From Burkholderia sp. H160 (lineage in GTDB: Bacteria; Pseudomonadota; Gammaproteobacteria; Burkholderiales; Burkholderiaceae), in assembly GCA_000173575.1 (NCBI GenBank), contig ABYL01000014.1, positions 1 through 64,000 on the forward strand: DNA of 64,000 bases, written 5' to 3'. Positions 34,430 through 43,153 of this stretch are shown piece by piece. The notes beneath the pieces were generated by a model. It did no database searches. It was not told where the DNA came from and saw nothing but the letters and a program-made list of their open reading frames with translations. Both the position numbers and the translations under genes were made by a program. Within the stretch, counting starts at the first letter, position 1. Each line of letters starts with the position of its first letter.

Positions 34430-35404
34430 TTACGGTGCCGTAGCGGCAAGTTTCTTGCGATAGCCCATCGAATCGTTGATGCGCCCGAGGATATAGTCGC
34501 CTGCGGCGACCGGCTGATATTTGCTTTGAGCATCACTCGCGCCAAGCTCGCGCGGATCGACGAGCGCGCCATAGGTCGGATCGTAGAACGTCGCGATCGA
34601 ATAGCGCTCGCGCCCCGACGCATTGATCACGCGATGCAGCGTCGAGCGAAAGCGGTCGTTGGTCCAGCGCGCGAGCAGATCGCCGACGTTGACGACGAAG
34701 CTGCCTTCGACAGGCGGCGCCTCGACCCACGTTTCGTTGGCGATTTCGCGCACCTGCAGGCCGCCGACCTGATCCTGCCACAGCAGAGTGATGCAGCCGT
34801 AGTCGGTATGCGGCGCGACGCCGAACTGATCTTCATCCGATTGCGGCGGCTGTGGCGGGTAATAGACCATCTGCGTGCGCTGCATGCGCTTGGTGTAGCG
34901 TGTTGCGAAGAAATCCGCGTCGATGCCGAGGCTCACGGCGACCGCGCGCAGCAGATCGGCGCCGCACGCGCCGACCGCCTCGTAATAGTCATACAGCACC
35001 GGCCGTAACCCGGGCATGAAATCCGGCCAGTTGTTGGGACCGCGCAGTGCTTGCCCGGCCAGCACGTCAGGATCGTCTTCCGGCAGTTCGAGGCCGATGC
35101 TGAAGAACTCCTTGTAATCGGGCCGCTTCGCCTGGTACATCGTTGCGTCGCCAAGCGCGTTGAAGCCGCGATGCCGATGATTGACCGCCGCGCGGCGCTT
35201 CGTCTCGACCGGAAACGCGAAAAACGTGCGCGCGGCCTGCGCGGCGGCATCGATCGTCGTTTGCGGAACGCCGTGATTGACGATGTAAAAAAAGCCGATC
35301 GTCGTACACGCTTCATGAATCTCCTTCGCGACGCGTTGCAGCGCGTGCGAATCGCCCGCGCGCACGCCGGCGAAATCGATGATCGGAATGCGGGTCACGG
35401 ACAT
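34430..35404 (-). CDS. Isopenicillin N synthase-like 2-oxoglutarate/Fe(II) oxygenase
   Basis: A 324-residue non-haem iron oxygenase. The ATG at 35404 (MSVTRIPIIDFAGV) gives the standard N-terminus; the frame's further 215 codons upstream run through promoter DNA. The Fe facial triad is visible as His199-x-Asp201 in APHTDYGCITLL and His257 in STLHRVINA. The 2-oxoglutarate contacts Arg267 and Ser269 lie in RERYSIATF. The DIOX_N domain has GFFYIVNHGVP. Family members hydroxylate or cleave small metabolites such as amino-acid derivatives. In context it probably modifies the compound imported by the divergent ABC transporter, but that compound is not identifiable. Confidence 0.88.
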   Translation of the reverse strand: MSVTRIPIIDFAGVRAGDSHALQRVAKEIHEACTTIGFFYIVNHGVPQTTIDAAAQAARTFFAFPVETKRRAAVNHRHRGFNALGDATMYQAKRPDYKEFFSIGLELPEDDPDVLAGQALRGPNNWPDFMPGLRPVLYDYYEAVGACGADLLRAVAVSLGIDADFFATRYTKRMQRTQMVYYPPQPPQSDEDQFGVAPHTDYGCITLLWQDQVGGLQVREIANETWVEAPPVEGSFVVNVGDLLARWTNDRFRSTLHRVINASGRERYSIATFYDPTYGALVDPRELGASDAQSKYQPVAAGDYILGRINDSMGYRKKLAATAP

Positions 35405-35435
35405 CGCGCTGCTCCTTCGTGGATCGGTATTGCAG

Positions 35436-35447
35436 TTGTATATACCG
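35436..35447. promoter_or_regulatory. GTATATAC box proximal to the oxygenase operon
   Basis: TTGTATATACCG with the core palindrome GTATATAC, 32 bp upstream of the oxygenase ATG. HutC-type GntR regulators favour TATAC-rich palindromes, and two such regulators are encoded nearby. Confidence 0.55.
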
Positions 35448-35533
35448 CCAAAAGCGTCGCCGCAAGTTGCCTGGCACACCTCGATATCAGGGCTTTCTCT
35501 ACTCGCACGAGCATTTATTTTTCGCCGGAATCG

Positions 35534-35545
35534 CGGTATATACTG
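35534..35545. promoter_or_regulatory. GTATATAC box proximal to the ABC transporter operon
   Basis: CGGTATATACTG, the mirror partner of the box at 35436. The extended form GCGGTATATAC occurs in both, on opposite strands. It lies 97 bp upstream of the binding-protein gene. Confidence 0.55.
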
Positions 35546-35641
35546 CCCTGCATGAACCGCTACGCGCAGCCGCCGCGGCGGGTTCCGCACAGCGACTTCA
35601 ACCCCCGGCAACCCAACCCACCTTCGCCCCTGGAGAACCCC

Positions 35642-36469
35642 ATGCGTATCCTTGCAGGCTGGAAATGTCGTCTCGTCATGCTGACGCTGTGCGCGGCGAG
35701 CCTCGCCGCCCACGCCGAAGACCAGCTCGCCAAAGTGAAGAAGGCCGGCGAACTGGTGGTCGGTACCGAAATGCAGTTCGCGCCGTTCGATTTCCTCGAG
35801 AACGGTCAGCAGGCCGGCTTCAACAAGGACCTGTTCGCGGAGATCGGCAAGGAAATCGGCGTGAAGGTGCGCTTCATCGATCTGCCGTGGCCGAGCGTGC
35901 TGCCCGGTCTCGAAGCGGGCAAGTTCGACATGGTGGGCGGCCCGCTGACGGTCACGAAGGCGCGCATGGAGCGCTACACGTACACGCTGCCCGTCGCCGA
36001 TGCGACCGACGCGCTGCTCAGGCGCGCGAACGATACGTCGATCAAGCAATCGGCGGATATCGCGGGCAAAACGGTCGGCGCGGGCAAGGGCTCCGCGCAG
36101 CTCGATCAGCTTAAGAGCTATGCGGCCACGCTGCCGAAACAGCCTGAAGTCCGCGAGTACGTCGACAACAATCAGGCTTACGCGGATCTCGCGGCGGGCC
36201 GCATCACCGCCGTCGCCAACTCGATGACCAATATCGCGTATGTCGCGAAGCAGCGCCCCGAGATGTTCGCGGTCGTGCAGCCGCCGTTCGGCGCGAAAGT
36301 GTACTTCGCCTATGCATTGCGTAAAGACGCCGACAGCAAGCCGCTCGCCGACGCGTTCGACGCCGCGCTCGTGAAGATGCAGAAGGACGGGCGCCTCGCC
36401 GCGTTGCAGAAGAAGTGGTTTGGTGTCGCGATGGAGATGCCGGCCACGCAGCCCACGCCGAACTATTGA
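35642..36469 (+). CDS. Polar amino-acid-type ABC transporter, periplasmic binding protein
   Basis: A 275-residue protein with a signal peptide cleaved near AAHA-EDQLAKVK, starting at ATG 35642 with GGAG upstream. It has the type II (SBP_bac_3) pattern: LVVGTEMQFAPFDFLENG, FNKDLFAEIGKEIGVKV, FDMVGGPLTVTKARMERY and KKWFGV near the C-terminus. Such proteins bind polar amino acids, opines or related cyclic compounds. It leads a four-gene importer operon (35642-38791) followed without gap by a GntR regulator. A GTATATAC box lies upstream. The ligand cannot be read from the sequence. Confidence 0.9.
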   Translation: MRILAGWKCRLVMLTLCAASLAAHAEDQLAKVKKAGELVVGTEMQFAPFDFLENGQQAGFNKDLFAEIGKEIGVKVRFIDLPWPSVLPGLEAGKFDMVGGPLTVTKARMERYTYTLPVADATDALLRRANDTSIKQSADIAGKTVGAGKGSAQLDQLKSYAATLPKQPEVREYVDNNQAYADLAAGRITAVANSMTNIAYVAKQRPEMFAVVQPPFGAKVYFAYALRKDADSKPLADAFDAALVKMQKDGRLAALQKKWFGVAMEMPATQPTPNY

Positions 36470-36557
36470 GCGTCTTTACTGTGGGCGTCACCGGTTGCGC
36501 GATCGTTTCGCCATCGCACAGCGTGCGTCGCCCTAGCCGCTCCACCGGCCGCGATCC

Positions 36558-37208
36558 ATGTTCAACACGACCGTCTTCCTTCAGGGCCTGCCGCTGTTGC
36601 TGCATGCGGCGCTCGCCACCGTCGGCATTTCGCTGACGGGGCTCCTGATCGGCTTTTTCGTCGGCATCGTCATTTGCACCGCGCGGCTATCACGGCATCG
36701 CGCCGCGCGTCTTGCGGGCGGCGCCTACGTGTTCTTCTTTCGCGGCGTGCCGATGCTCGTGCAGCTGCTGCTCGTGTACTACCTGCTGCCGTTCGCCGGC
36801 ATCAACGTGTCGCCGGCCGTCGCCGCGATCAGCACGGTGTCGCTGTGCTCGGCCTCGTATATCGCCGAAATTCTGCGCGGCGGTTTTCTGAGCATTCCGC
36901 CCGGACATCTCGAAGCCGCGCGCATGCTCGGTCTTTCGCCGCTCGATACGCTGCGGCGCATTCTGGTGCCGCAGGCATTCCGTTTGACACTGCCGTCGCT
37001 CGTCAATGAAATGGTGCTGCTGATCAAGGCTTCCTCGCTGATCTCGGTGGTCGGCGTCGCCGAGTTGACGCGCACCGCGCAGAACATCGCGGCGAGCACT
37101 TACCGGCCGCTCGAAGCGTATGTCGCGGCCGGGCTCATCTACTTCGTGATCTGCGGTGCGCTCGCGCTCGTCGCACATGCGGCTGAGCACCGTTTGCAGC
37201 ACGCCTGA
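36558..37208 (+). CDS. Polar amino-acid-type ABC transporter permease (first)
   Basis: A 216-residue HisM/GlnP-type permease with about five membrane helices. It has the early motif FFRGVPMLVQLLLVYYLLPF, the SYIAEILRGGFLSIPPGHLE loop, and the EAA-type loop EAARMLGLSPLDTLRRILVP that contacts the ATPase. It pairs with the next permease to form a heterodimeric channel. It starts 88 bp after the binding-protein stop, with a second gene 31 bp downstream. Confidence 0.9.
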   Translation: MFNTTVFLQGLPLLLHAALATVGISLTGLLIGFFVGIVICTARLSRHRAARLAGGAYVFFFRGVPMLVQLLLVYYLLPFAGINVSPAVAAISTVSLCSASYIAEILRGGFLSIPPGHLEAARMLGLSPLDTLRRILVPQAFRLTLPSLVNEMVLLIKASSLISVVGVAELTRTAQNIAASTYRPLEAYVAAGLIYFVICGALALVAHAAEHRLQHA

Positions 37209-37239
37209 ATCGACTCACGTTTTCGCGACGAAATCCGCC

Positions 37240-37902
37240 ATGCAAACGTTCGACCCGACCGTCATCACGCACAACCTGCAGCCGATCGCGGCCGGCCTCG
37301 CGACGACGCTCGGCACGTGGGCCGCGGGCGTCGCGATCGGTCTCGTGATCGGCTTCCTGATCGCGGTGCTGCAACTGTTCTGCGGACGCTGGCTGCGCGC
37401 CGCGCTGCGCGTCTATATCGAACTGCTGCGCGGCACGCCGTTTCTCGTGCAACTGTTTCTGCTGTACTACGGCGGCCCGTCGATCGGCCTCACGCTCGAA
37501 CCGATGACGGCCGGTATCGTCGGCCTCGGTCTCTATGGCAGCGCGTATTTCGCCGAGGCATTCCGCTCCGGCTTCCAGTCGGTGCCGCGCGGCCATCTCG
37601 AAGCGGCGTCGTGTCTCGGACTCACACGCTGGCAGGCAATCGTGCGCATTCAGGCGCCGCAGATGCTGGTGCTGATCGTGCCCGCGCTGACCAATCTGAT
37701 CATCGTGCTGAGCAAGGAAACCGCGGTGCTGTCGATCGTCACCGTGCCCGAGCTGACGTTCGTGCTTACGGGTATCGGGTCGGCCACTTTCGCTTTCGTC
37801 GAAACCCTGCTGGTGCTGTGCGTGTGCTACCTCGCGCTGGTCGAGCTGACCTCGCGCGCGGGCATGTGGGCCGAAGCCCGCCTCGCACGCTTCATGGCAT
37901 GA
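37240..37902 (+). CDS. Polar amino-acid-type ABC transporter permease (second)
   Basis: A 220-residue permease. ATG 37240 ([13 protein letters not shown]) is preferred; the frame opens 28 codons earlier inside the preceding gene. It shows [40 protein letters not shown] and the EAA loop [20 protein letters not shown], the same layout as its partner. Together the two permeases form the membrane channel of the importer. It is 13 bp upstream of the ATPase gene. Confidence 0.9.
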   Translation: MQTFDPTVITHNLQPIAAGLATTLGTWAAGVAIGLVIGFLIAVLQLFCGRWLRAALRVYIELLRGTPFLVQLFLLYYGGPSIGLTLEPMTAGIVGLGLYGSAYFAEAFRSGFQSVPRGHLEAASCLGLTRWQAIVRIQAPQMLVLIVPALTNLIIVLSKETAVLSIVTVPELTFVLTGIGSATFAFVETLLVLCVCYLALVELTSRAGMWAEARLARFMA

Positions 37903-37915
37903 TTCCGGAACACCT

Positions 37916-38791
37916 ATGAACGCCATCGCCGACATGCAATCTTCCGCGCCGTCCGCCAGCGCTACGGCGAACGCATCAGCCAACGCACCGCTGATCGAAG
38001 TGCGCGATCTGCGCAAACGCTTCGGCGATGTCGAGGTGCTGCGCGGCGTCGATCTCGAGATCGCGCGCTCCGAAGTCGTCTGCGTGATCGGGCCGTCGGG
38101 CTCGGGCAAGAGCACACTGCTGCGCTGCCTCGCCGCGCTCGAAACCTACGATCACGGCGACGTGCGCATCGAAGGTGAACTGCTCGGCTATACCGAGCGC
38201 AACGGCAAACGCATGCGCGCATCGCATGGCGAGATCAACCGCGTGCGCCGCAATGTCGGCATGGTGTTCCAGCAGTTCAACTTGTGGCCGCACATGACCG
38301 CGCTCGGCAACGTGATGGAAGCACTGCTGCGCGTGCGGCGCCTGCCGCACCACGAAGCGCGCCGCCGCGCGAACGCGATGCTGGAGACGGTCGGCCTCGC
38401 GCACAAGGGCGACGCGTATCCGGCCAAGCTGTCGGGTGGTCAACAGCAGCGCGTGGCCATTGCGCGCGCGCTCGCGATGGAGCCGCACATCATGCTGTTC
38501 GACGAGCCGACTTCGGCGCTCGATCCGGAGCTCGTCGGCGAAGTGTTGCAGGTGATGAAGCAGCTCGCGCGCGATGGCATGACGATGGCCGTGGTCACGC
38601 ATGAAATGGGCTTTGCCGCGCAGGTCGCCGACAAGGTCGTGTTCATCGATCAAGGCCGCATCGCCGTGCAGGGCAAACCGCGCGACGTGTTTCACGATGC
38701 CGCGCAGCCGCGTCTGCGGCAGTTTCTGCAAAATTATTTCGACCGCAATGCGTTCTGGACGCGCGGCCCCGACGACACCGAGCCGCTATGA
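37916..38791 (+). CDS. Polar amino-acid-type ABC transporter ATP-binding protein
   Basis: A 291-residue ATPase with Walker [12 protein letters not shown], the Q-loop [15 protein letters not shown], signature [15 protein letters not shown], Walker [15 protein letters not shown] and the switch His in VVTHEMGFA. An N-terminal Ala/Ser-rich stretch of about 20 residues precedes the fold. An internal insertion ([20 protein letters not shown]) is typical of HisP-type ATPases. It energises the importer. Its stop overlaps the ATG of the following GntR gene by 4 bp, so transporter and regulator are translationally coupled. Confidence 0.93.
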   Translation: MNAIADMQSSAPSASATANASANAPLIEVRDLRKRFGDVEVLRGVDLEIARSEVVCVIGPSGSGKSTLLRCLAALETYDHGDVRIEGELLGYTERNGKRMRASHGEINRVRRNVGMVFQQFNLWPHMTALGNVMEALLRVRRLPHHEARRRANAMLETVGLAHKGDAYPAKLSGGQQQRVAIARALAMEPHIMLFDEPTSALDPELVGEVLQVMKQLARDGMTMAVVTHEMGFAAQVADKVVFIDQGRIAVQGKPRDVFHDAAQPRLRQFLQNYFDRNAFWTRGPDDTEPL

Positions 38792-39588
38792 GCGCCACCG
38801 TTCGCAACAAGCCTCACGGCAAGACCTCCGCCAGCGCGGCCAAAACCGTACACGGCTCCGACGACGCGCCCGCCGCGCGCTACGAGCAGGTCAAGCAGCA
38901 CATCCGCCAGATCATCGATTCGGGCGAGCGCCAGGAGGGCGATCGTCTGCCGTCGGAACTCGACCTCGTCGCGTCGCTCGGCGTATCGCGCATGACGGTC
39001 AACCGCGCACTACGCGAACTCGCGGACGCGGGACTCGTCACGCGCGTATCGGGCGTCGGCACCTTCGTCGCACCGAACAAGCCGCAATCGACCCTGCTGA
39101 TGATCGCCCATATCGGCGACGAAATTCGCTCGCGCGGTCATGCGTATCGCTGCGACATGGTGCTGCTGCAGCGCGAGACCGCGTCGGTCACGGTATCGAA
39201 CGCATTGGGGCTCGCACCGGGCGCTTCGGTGTTTCATGTGATCTGCGTGCATCGCGAGAACGGCCTGCCGGTGCAACTGGAAGATCGCTTTGTGAATCCG
39301 GCCGTCGCGCCGGACTTTCTGCAGCACGATTTTTCGGCGCTCAAGCCGTCCGAGTATCTGCTGACGGTCGTGCCGATGCACGATCTCGAACACGTGGTCG
39401 ACGCGGCGCTGCCGACGCCCGCCGAAGCCGGGCTGCTCGAAATTCATGCCGAGGAGCCGTGCCTGACGCTGACGCGCCGCACATGGACGAGCGGCGTCGC
39501 GGTGACGTTCGCGCGCTTCGTGCATCCGGGTTCGCGTTATCGGCTCGGTTGCCGCTTTTCGCCGAATACGTCGCAGCGGCAGGGATAA
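38788..39588 (+). CDS. GntR-family regulator, HutC/UTRA type (first)
   Basis: A 266-residue protein with a disordered N-terminal 30 residues. A winged HTH follows ([19 protein letters not shown], then [20 protein letters not shown]). The C-terminus is a UTRA effector domain ([20 protein letters not shown], and the end [11 protein letters not shown]). It resembles HutC, which senses urocanate, but no histidine-utilisation genes are in the window. It is coupled by a 4-bp overlap to the ABC ATPase gene, so it most likely regulates this importer and the divergent oxygenase operon through the GTATATAC boxes. Confidence 0.87.
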   Translation: MSATVRNKPHGKTSASAAKTVHGSDDAPAARYEQVKQHIRQIIDSGERQEGDRLPSELDLVASLGVSRMTVNRALRELADAGLVTRVSGVGTFVAPNKPQSTLLMIAHIGDEIRSRGHAYRCDMVLLQRETASVTVSNALGLAPGASVFHVICVHRENGLPVQLEDRFVNPAVAPDFLQHDFSALKPSEYLLTVVPMHDLEHVVDAALPTPAEAGLLEIHAEEPCLTLTRRTWTSGVAVTFARFVHPGSRYRLGCRFSPNTSQRQG

Positions 39589-39600
39589 AGCGCGTTTCAA

Positions 39601-39619
39601 GGACCGTATTAAACGGTCC
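39601..39619. repeat. 7-bp inverted repeat between two convergent GntR genes
   Basis: GGACCGT (39601-39607) and ACGGTCC (39613-39619) flank a 5-nt loop that contains part of the leftward gene's stop codon. It has no T-tract. It may slow transcription from both sides. Confidence 0.4.
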
Positions 39620-40406
39620 CCGACAGATGAAAGCGCGAGGCCGGATGCCATAGCCGCACCGACGTCGCGACGTTCTCGCCGACCCACGTGCGCCGCCACA
39701 GCAGCAGGCACGGCTCGCCGATTTCCATCATCAGATGACGCCGCACATAGGCGTCGGGCTTCTGCGCATAGATGCGAAACTCGGCGCGCTGCACCGGCGC
39801 GAGCCGCACCATGTAGTGATTCGGCGTTTCGACCGAGAAGTCCTGGCGCAGATATTCAGGAAACACCTTCGGATTGACGAAGCGGTCCTCGTACTGGATC
39901 GGCTCGCCCTCCTCGCTGTGCACGATGCACGAATGAAATGCGGGACCGCTCGCGAGACCGAGCGCTTCGAGCGCATCGGCATCGTCGCTCGATTCGAGCG
40001 TCAGCACCCGAGCGGAGTGACGATGACCGCGCGCGGCGATCTCATCGGCGATATTGCGGATCTCCAGCACCGTCGATTCATACCGCTGCGGCGCGACGAA
40101 CGTGCCCGAGCCCTGCACGCGCGTGAGTACACGCTCGGCGGTCAGCTCGCGCAGCGCACGCGACACCGTCATGCGTGCGACGCCGAACTCCTTGACCAGC
40201 TCCGTTTCGGAAGGGATCAGTCCGCCAGGCTTCCATGCGCCTTCGCTGATGCGCTGGACCACGTAGCGTTTGATCTGCTTGTAGGCGGGTATCGCCTTGA
40301 CCGGCGCGTCGCGATCGTGATCGCGTTCGGCGGAATCCTGGTTCTGCCCGTTCTGTGCGGCGGGCGCTATAAGCGCCTGTGTAGTTGTTTTCACTCCAAA
40401 CCTCAT
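39609..40406 (-). CDS. GntR-family regulator, HutC/UTRA type (second)
   Basis: A 265-residue paralogue of the regulator at 38788 on the opposite strand, with stops only 20 bp apart. It has an acidic N-terminus, a winged HTH (AYKQIKRYVVQRISEGAWKP, then LIPSETELVKEFGVARMTVS) and a UTRA domain (IQYEDRFVNPKVFPEYLRQD, ending LLLWRRTWVGENV). HutC-like members sense urocanate or related compounds. Its relation to the first copy is uncertain: it may compete for the same boxes or serve a different promoter. No GTATATAC box was seen directly in front of it. Confidence 0.85.
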   Translation of the reverse strand: MRFGVKTTTQALIAPAAQNGQNQDSAERDHDRDAPVKAIPAYKQIKRYVVQRISEGAWKPGGLIPSETELVKEFGVARMTVSRALRELTAERVLTRVQGSGTFVAPQRYESTVLEIRNIADEIAARGHRHSARVLTLESSDDADALEALGLASGPAFHSCIVHSEEGEPIQYEDRFVNPKVFPEYLRQDFSVETPNHYMVRLAPVQRAEFRIYAQKPDAYVRRHLMMEIGEPCLLLWRRTWVGENVATSVRLWHPASRFHLSGTV

Positions 40407-40506
40407 CGGTGGTTCGCCGGTGTTACATCAGGTACACCGTGGCCGGATCTCCGGCGGCCGGGAGCAATCTTACCCGCTTCGACGGCGGCGGCACCACCAG
40501 GATGCG

Positions 40507-41187
40507 CTACCAGATATACGGCACGAAACGATAACGCACACGTGCCATGTAGGCCGTGTAGCCGTCGAGCCGCTCGGCGAGCAGCCGCTCTTCGCGCACC
40601 GCGCGCCAGCCCATGCCGTACGCCATGGCGGGCAGCGCCACGAACCCCCACCACGAGCCGAGTTGCAGCGGCGTGCCGACGAAGAACAGCAACGCGCACG
40701 CGTACATCGGATGACGCACGAATGCGTAGGGACCGGTGTCGGCGACCTTGTGTCCGCGGCTCGTCTGAATCTTGACCACCGGTGCCGCATAGCTGTTCGC
40801 GCGAAACACCAAGCGGCAAATATAGATGCACAGAAACACGCACAGCGCGCCGAAGCCCATGAGCCACACCGGCAGCGGCGCGGACCAGCGAAAGCGCATC
40901 GCGTCGAAACCCATCAGGATCAGCCAGCCGCACCACGCGGCCCCGATCGCGGCCATGAACACACGATCCCAGCGGCTCTGCTGCGCCTGCACCAGCGGCG
41001 CGAGCCGCTCCGCGAGCAGCGCAGGATCGTGACGCGCGAGCCACAAGCCGACCCACAGGCTCAATACCGCCAGCTCGATCAGATACCACCACGCGGCCGG
41101 CCACGCGAGCGTGCCGGCCGCGCCGAACAGCAGCACGCCCATGAACGCCAGCCACGCCAGCGATTGCAGGATCATACGGGTGACCAT
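40507..41187 (-). CDS. Isoprenylcysteine carboxyl methyltransferase-family membrane protein
   Basis: A 226-residue integral membrane protein with about five helices. The C-terminal half has the family's cofactor-binding signature: TGPYAFVRHPMYACALLFF, followed by EERLLAERLDGYTAYMARVR and YRFVPYIW. This ICMT/PEMT-like fold uses S-adenosylmethionine; bacterial members methylate unknown lipids or small hydrophobic substrates. It lies 23 bp downstream of the arylamine N-acetyltransferase gene on the same strand and is probably its co-transcribed partner. Confidence 0.8.
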   Translation of the reverse strand: MVTRMILQSLAWLAFMGVLLFGAAGTLAWPAAWWYLIELAVLSLWVGLWLARHDPALLAERLAPLVQAQQSRWDRVFMAAIGAAWCGWLILMGFDAMRFRWSAPLPVWLMGFGALCVFLCIYICRLVFRANSYAAPVVKIQTSRGHKVADTGPYAFVRHPMYACALLFFVGTPLQLGSWWGFVALPAMAYGMGWRAVREERLLAERLDGYTAYMARVRYRFVPYIW

Positions 41188-41210
41188 TGCAGCTCCCTTT
41201 TGCGGTCTCG

Positions 41211-42047
41211 TTACGCGGTCTCGTCGCGCGTGCGCACGCGCTCGAATACGTCGGCGATATCGATGTCCTCCAGGTTCACACCGAAGCGCTCACGCAGACA
41301 GTCGGCGAGTTCGGCGGCGCTCGCGAGGCGCCGTTCATTGACGATCTGCCCTTCGCCGTCGCGCTCGTTGAACTGATCGTTGAACAGCGTCAGGCGCAGC
41401 TCGGGCAACACCCGGCACACCATCAGGTTGTGCAGGAAGATCGAATCCGGCGACGTCGACGTGTACCAGTTCGAGGTTTCATAGTCGACCCACTCGACTG
41501 CGTGCAGACCGACGTGATAAACGCGCGCCCAGCTTTCGTCCGGCGCCAGCACCTCGAGATAGGCGGTGTCGTGCCCAGCATCCGCGAGACGGAACGTGCC
41601 GAGCGGAACCGGCTGCGCGAGGCCGGCGGTCAGCCGCAGCGGCGCGGTCAGCGTCACGCCGCCGAAGCCGACGTCGGCGATCCACGCTTCGCCGTCGATA
41701 TCGACGCGCAGCACCATATGCGTGCGCGGCGCGATCGTACCGGGCGCGCGGCCCCATACGACGCGCGCGAGCAGTGGCGTCACCTTGAAGCCGAGTTGCA
41801 TCAGCACGTTGGCAAACAGCATGTTCTGCTCGAAGCAATAGCCGCCGCGCTTTGCGCTCACGAGCTTGCGTTCGACGGATTCGAGGTCGAGCCTGACCGG
41901 CCGGCCCATCAGCGGGTTCAGGTTCTCGAACGGGATCGCGCCCGGATGCAGCCGGTGAGTCGCCCGCAACACATCGAGCGTAGCGGCGCGCGGGCCTTGA
42001 TAGCCGATGCGGGCGAAATAGCTTTCCAGATTGATGGTATGGGACAT
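41211..42047 (-). CDS. nat: Arylamine N-acetyltransferase
   Basis: A 278-residue enzyme with the complete catalytic triad: Cys71 in KRGGYCFEQNMLF, His110 in PRTHMVLRVD and Asp125 in IADVGFGG. The N-terminus (FARIGYQGP) and HPGAIPFENLNPLMGRPV are standard for NAT proteins. It transfers acetyl groups from acetyl-CoA to arylamines and hydrazines in the cytoplasm; its physiological substrate in proteobacteria is uncertain. The length matches the family. It probably forms a two-gene operon with the methyltransferase downstream. Confidence 0.95.
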   Translation of the reverse strand: MSHTINLESYFARIGYQGPRAATLDVLRATHRLHPGAIPFENLNPLMGRPVRLDLESVERKLVSAKRGGYCFEQNMLFANVLMQLGFKVTPLLARVVWGRAPGTIAPRTHMVLRVDIDGEAWIADVGFGGVTLTAPLRLTAGLAQPVPLGTFRLADAGHDTAYLEVLAPDESWARVYHVGLHAVEWVDYETSNWYTSTSPDSIFLHNLMVCRVLPELRLTLFNDQFNERDGEGQIVNERRLASAAELADCLRERFGVNLEDIDIADVFERVRTRDETA

Positions 42048-42146
42048 CGGCGGAATTCCGGTTGAGTTGCGGGTTCGACGCGATCATAGCGGCTTTCGGC
42101 ACGACATCGCTCATGAGCGAGGCCGCGCGGCCAAACGCAAAGGTGC

Positions 42147-42824
42147 CTACAACCCTTTCAATGCCGACGTCGCGATCGACGGCACCGTAATGCCGTGGCT
42201 CGACGCGAACTGCACGGCCGAGCCGAGCGTCGACATCAGCGACTGCAACTGGCCCGGCGCGGACTGCGCAATATACGAAGCGGCTTGCGCGGTCTGCGGA
42301 TTGAGGCCCGATTGCAGCAGCGACGACGGACTCATCTGACCCATGCTGCCGAGCCCCGACTGCAAGGTCGAATACTGGCTCACGCCCTTGCCGAGCGACG
42401 ACAGCCCTTCGGTAAACGCTTCCTTGTTGACCGGCGTCGCCGACGCGCCGCCACTCGCGTGACCCGCGAACGCATCGGTCAGCTTCTGCGACAACGACTG
42501 CTGCGTGCTGCCGACCTGCGTCAACTGACTGACCGACGGCGTGCCGCCGCTCAGCAGCCCCGCCGCTTGCTGCGCCTGGCCGGCCGCGCTCGTCATGCCC
42601 ATCGCCGAGGCGAGACTCGACTGGCCGCTCAGCACCTGCTGGTTCGCACCCACGTAGTTCTGCAGCAACTGCGACACGGCACCCGACGCCGCGCCACCAC
42701 CCGCCGAGCTATCGCCGCCCCCGCCGATGCCGAACTGCTTCAGATTCAGCTGCGCGTGCGCGGCGCCGCCCAGCAACAGACCGCCACTCGTCAGCAACGA
42801 AACCAGAAGAATGCGCTTGCTCAT
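42147..42824 (-). CDS. DUF2501-family secreted protein
   Basis: A 225-residue protein. The start at ATG 42824 gives MSKRILLVSLLTSGGLLLGG as signal peptide with cleavage near AHA-QLNL; the 21 codons upstream are highly charged and less likely. The mature protein is rich in Gly, Ser, Gln and Ala with helical repeats (QLLQNYVGANQQVLSGQSSL and the late TLQSGLGSMGQM). The pattern fits the DUF2501 family (YjjA-like). The function is unknown; a periplasmic role is likely from the signal peptide. Monocistronic. Confidence 0.72.
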   Translation of the reverse strand: MSKRILLVSLLTSGGLLLGGAAHAQLNLKQFGIGGGGDSSAGGGAASGAVSQLLQNYVGANQQVLSGQSSLASAMGMTSAAGQAQQAAGLLSGGTPSVSQLTQVGSTQQSLSQKLTDAFAGHASGGASATPVNKEAFTEGLSSLGKGVSQYSTLQSGLGSMGQMSPSSLLQSGLNPQTAQAASYIAQSAPGQLQSLMSTLGSAVQFASSHGITVPSIATSALKGL

Positions 42825-43000
42825 ATCGACCTCCTTACTTTGACTTTTTCGGGCACCCGTGCGCTTCGACACCTCGCCCTTTCGCACGTTCGGCCTGACT
42901 AAATCAATACACGTTAATTACATTCAAATTGACGTCGATATACGTCCTCATGCACTTTTCGGGCAGTCCGTCAATCCCGAAATTGCAGACCAGTAATATT
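42825..43000. other. Intergenic region between DUF2501 gene and iron operon
   Basis: The full gap to 43153 is about 330 bp and AT-richer than its surroundings. Its right half holds the Fur-type box and promoter described separately. I see no coding frame in the left half. Confidence 0.5.
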
Positions 43001-43019
43001 GATGCGAATCGTTCTCATT
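43001..43019. promoter_or_regulatory. Fur-box-like site upstream of the iron operon
   Basis: The 19-bp sequence GATGCGAATCGTTCTCATT has the inverted core TGCGAA-TCG-TTCTCA, which matches the strong Fur half-site pattern TGAGAAT.ATTCTCA at 13 of 15 positions. It abuts the -35 element of the promoter at 43024. Iron repression of the following genes is a reasonable inference. Confidence 0.72.
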
Positions 43020-43023
43020 TGTG

Positions 43024-43052
43024 TTGACTATCGCAATATGCCTGAGTACGAT
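43024..43052 (+). promoter_or_regulatory. Sigma-70 promoter of the iron operon
   Basis: TTGACT (43024-43029), a 17-bp spacer, and TACGAT (43047-43052). The leader to the ATG at 43154 would be about 95 nt. Confidence 0.7.
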
Positions 43053-43153
43053 CACGCCATCTGCTGCTTTGGCATCCCGGGGTATCACGCGAAATCGCGC
43101 CAGGCAGTCGCAAATTGATCACAACGGTCGAAACAACACTAATAAGGATTTCG

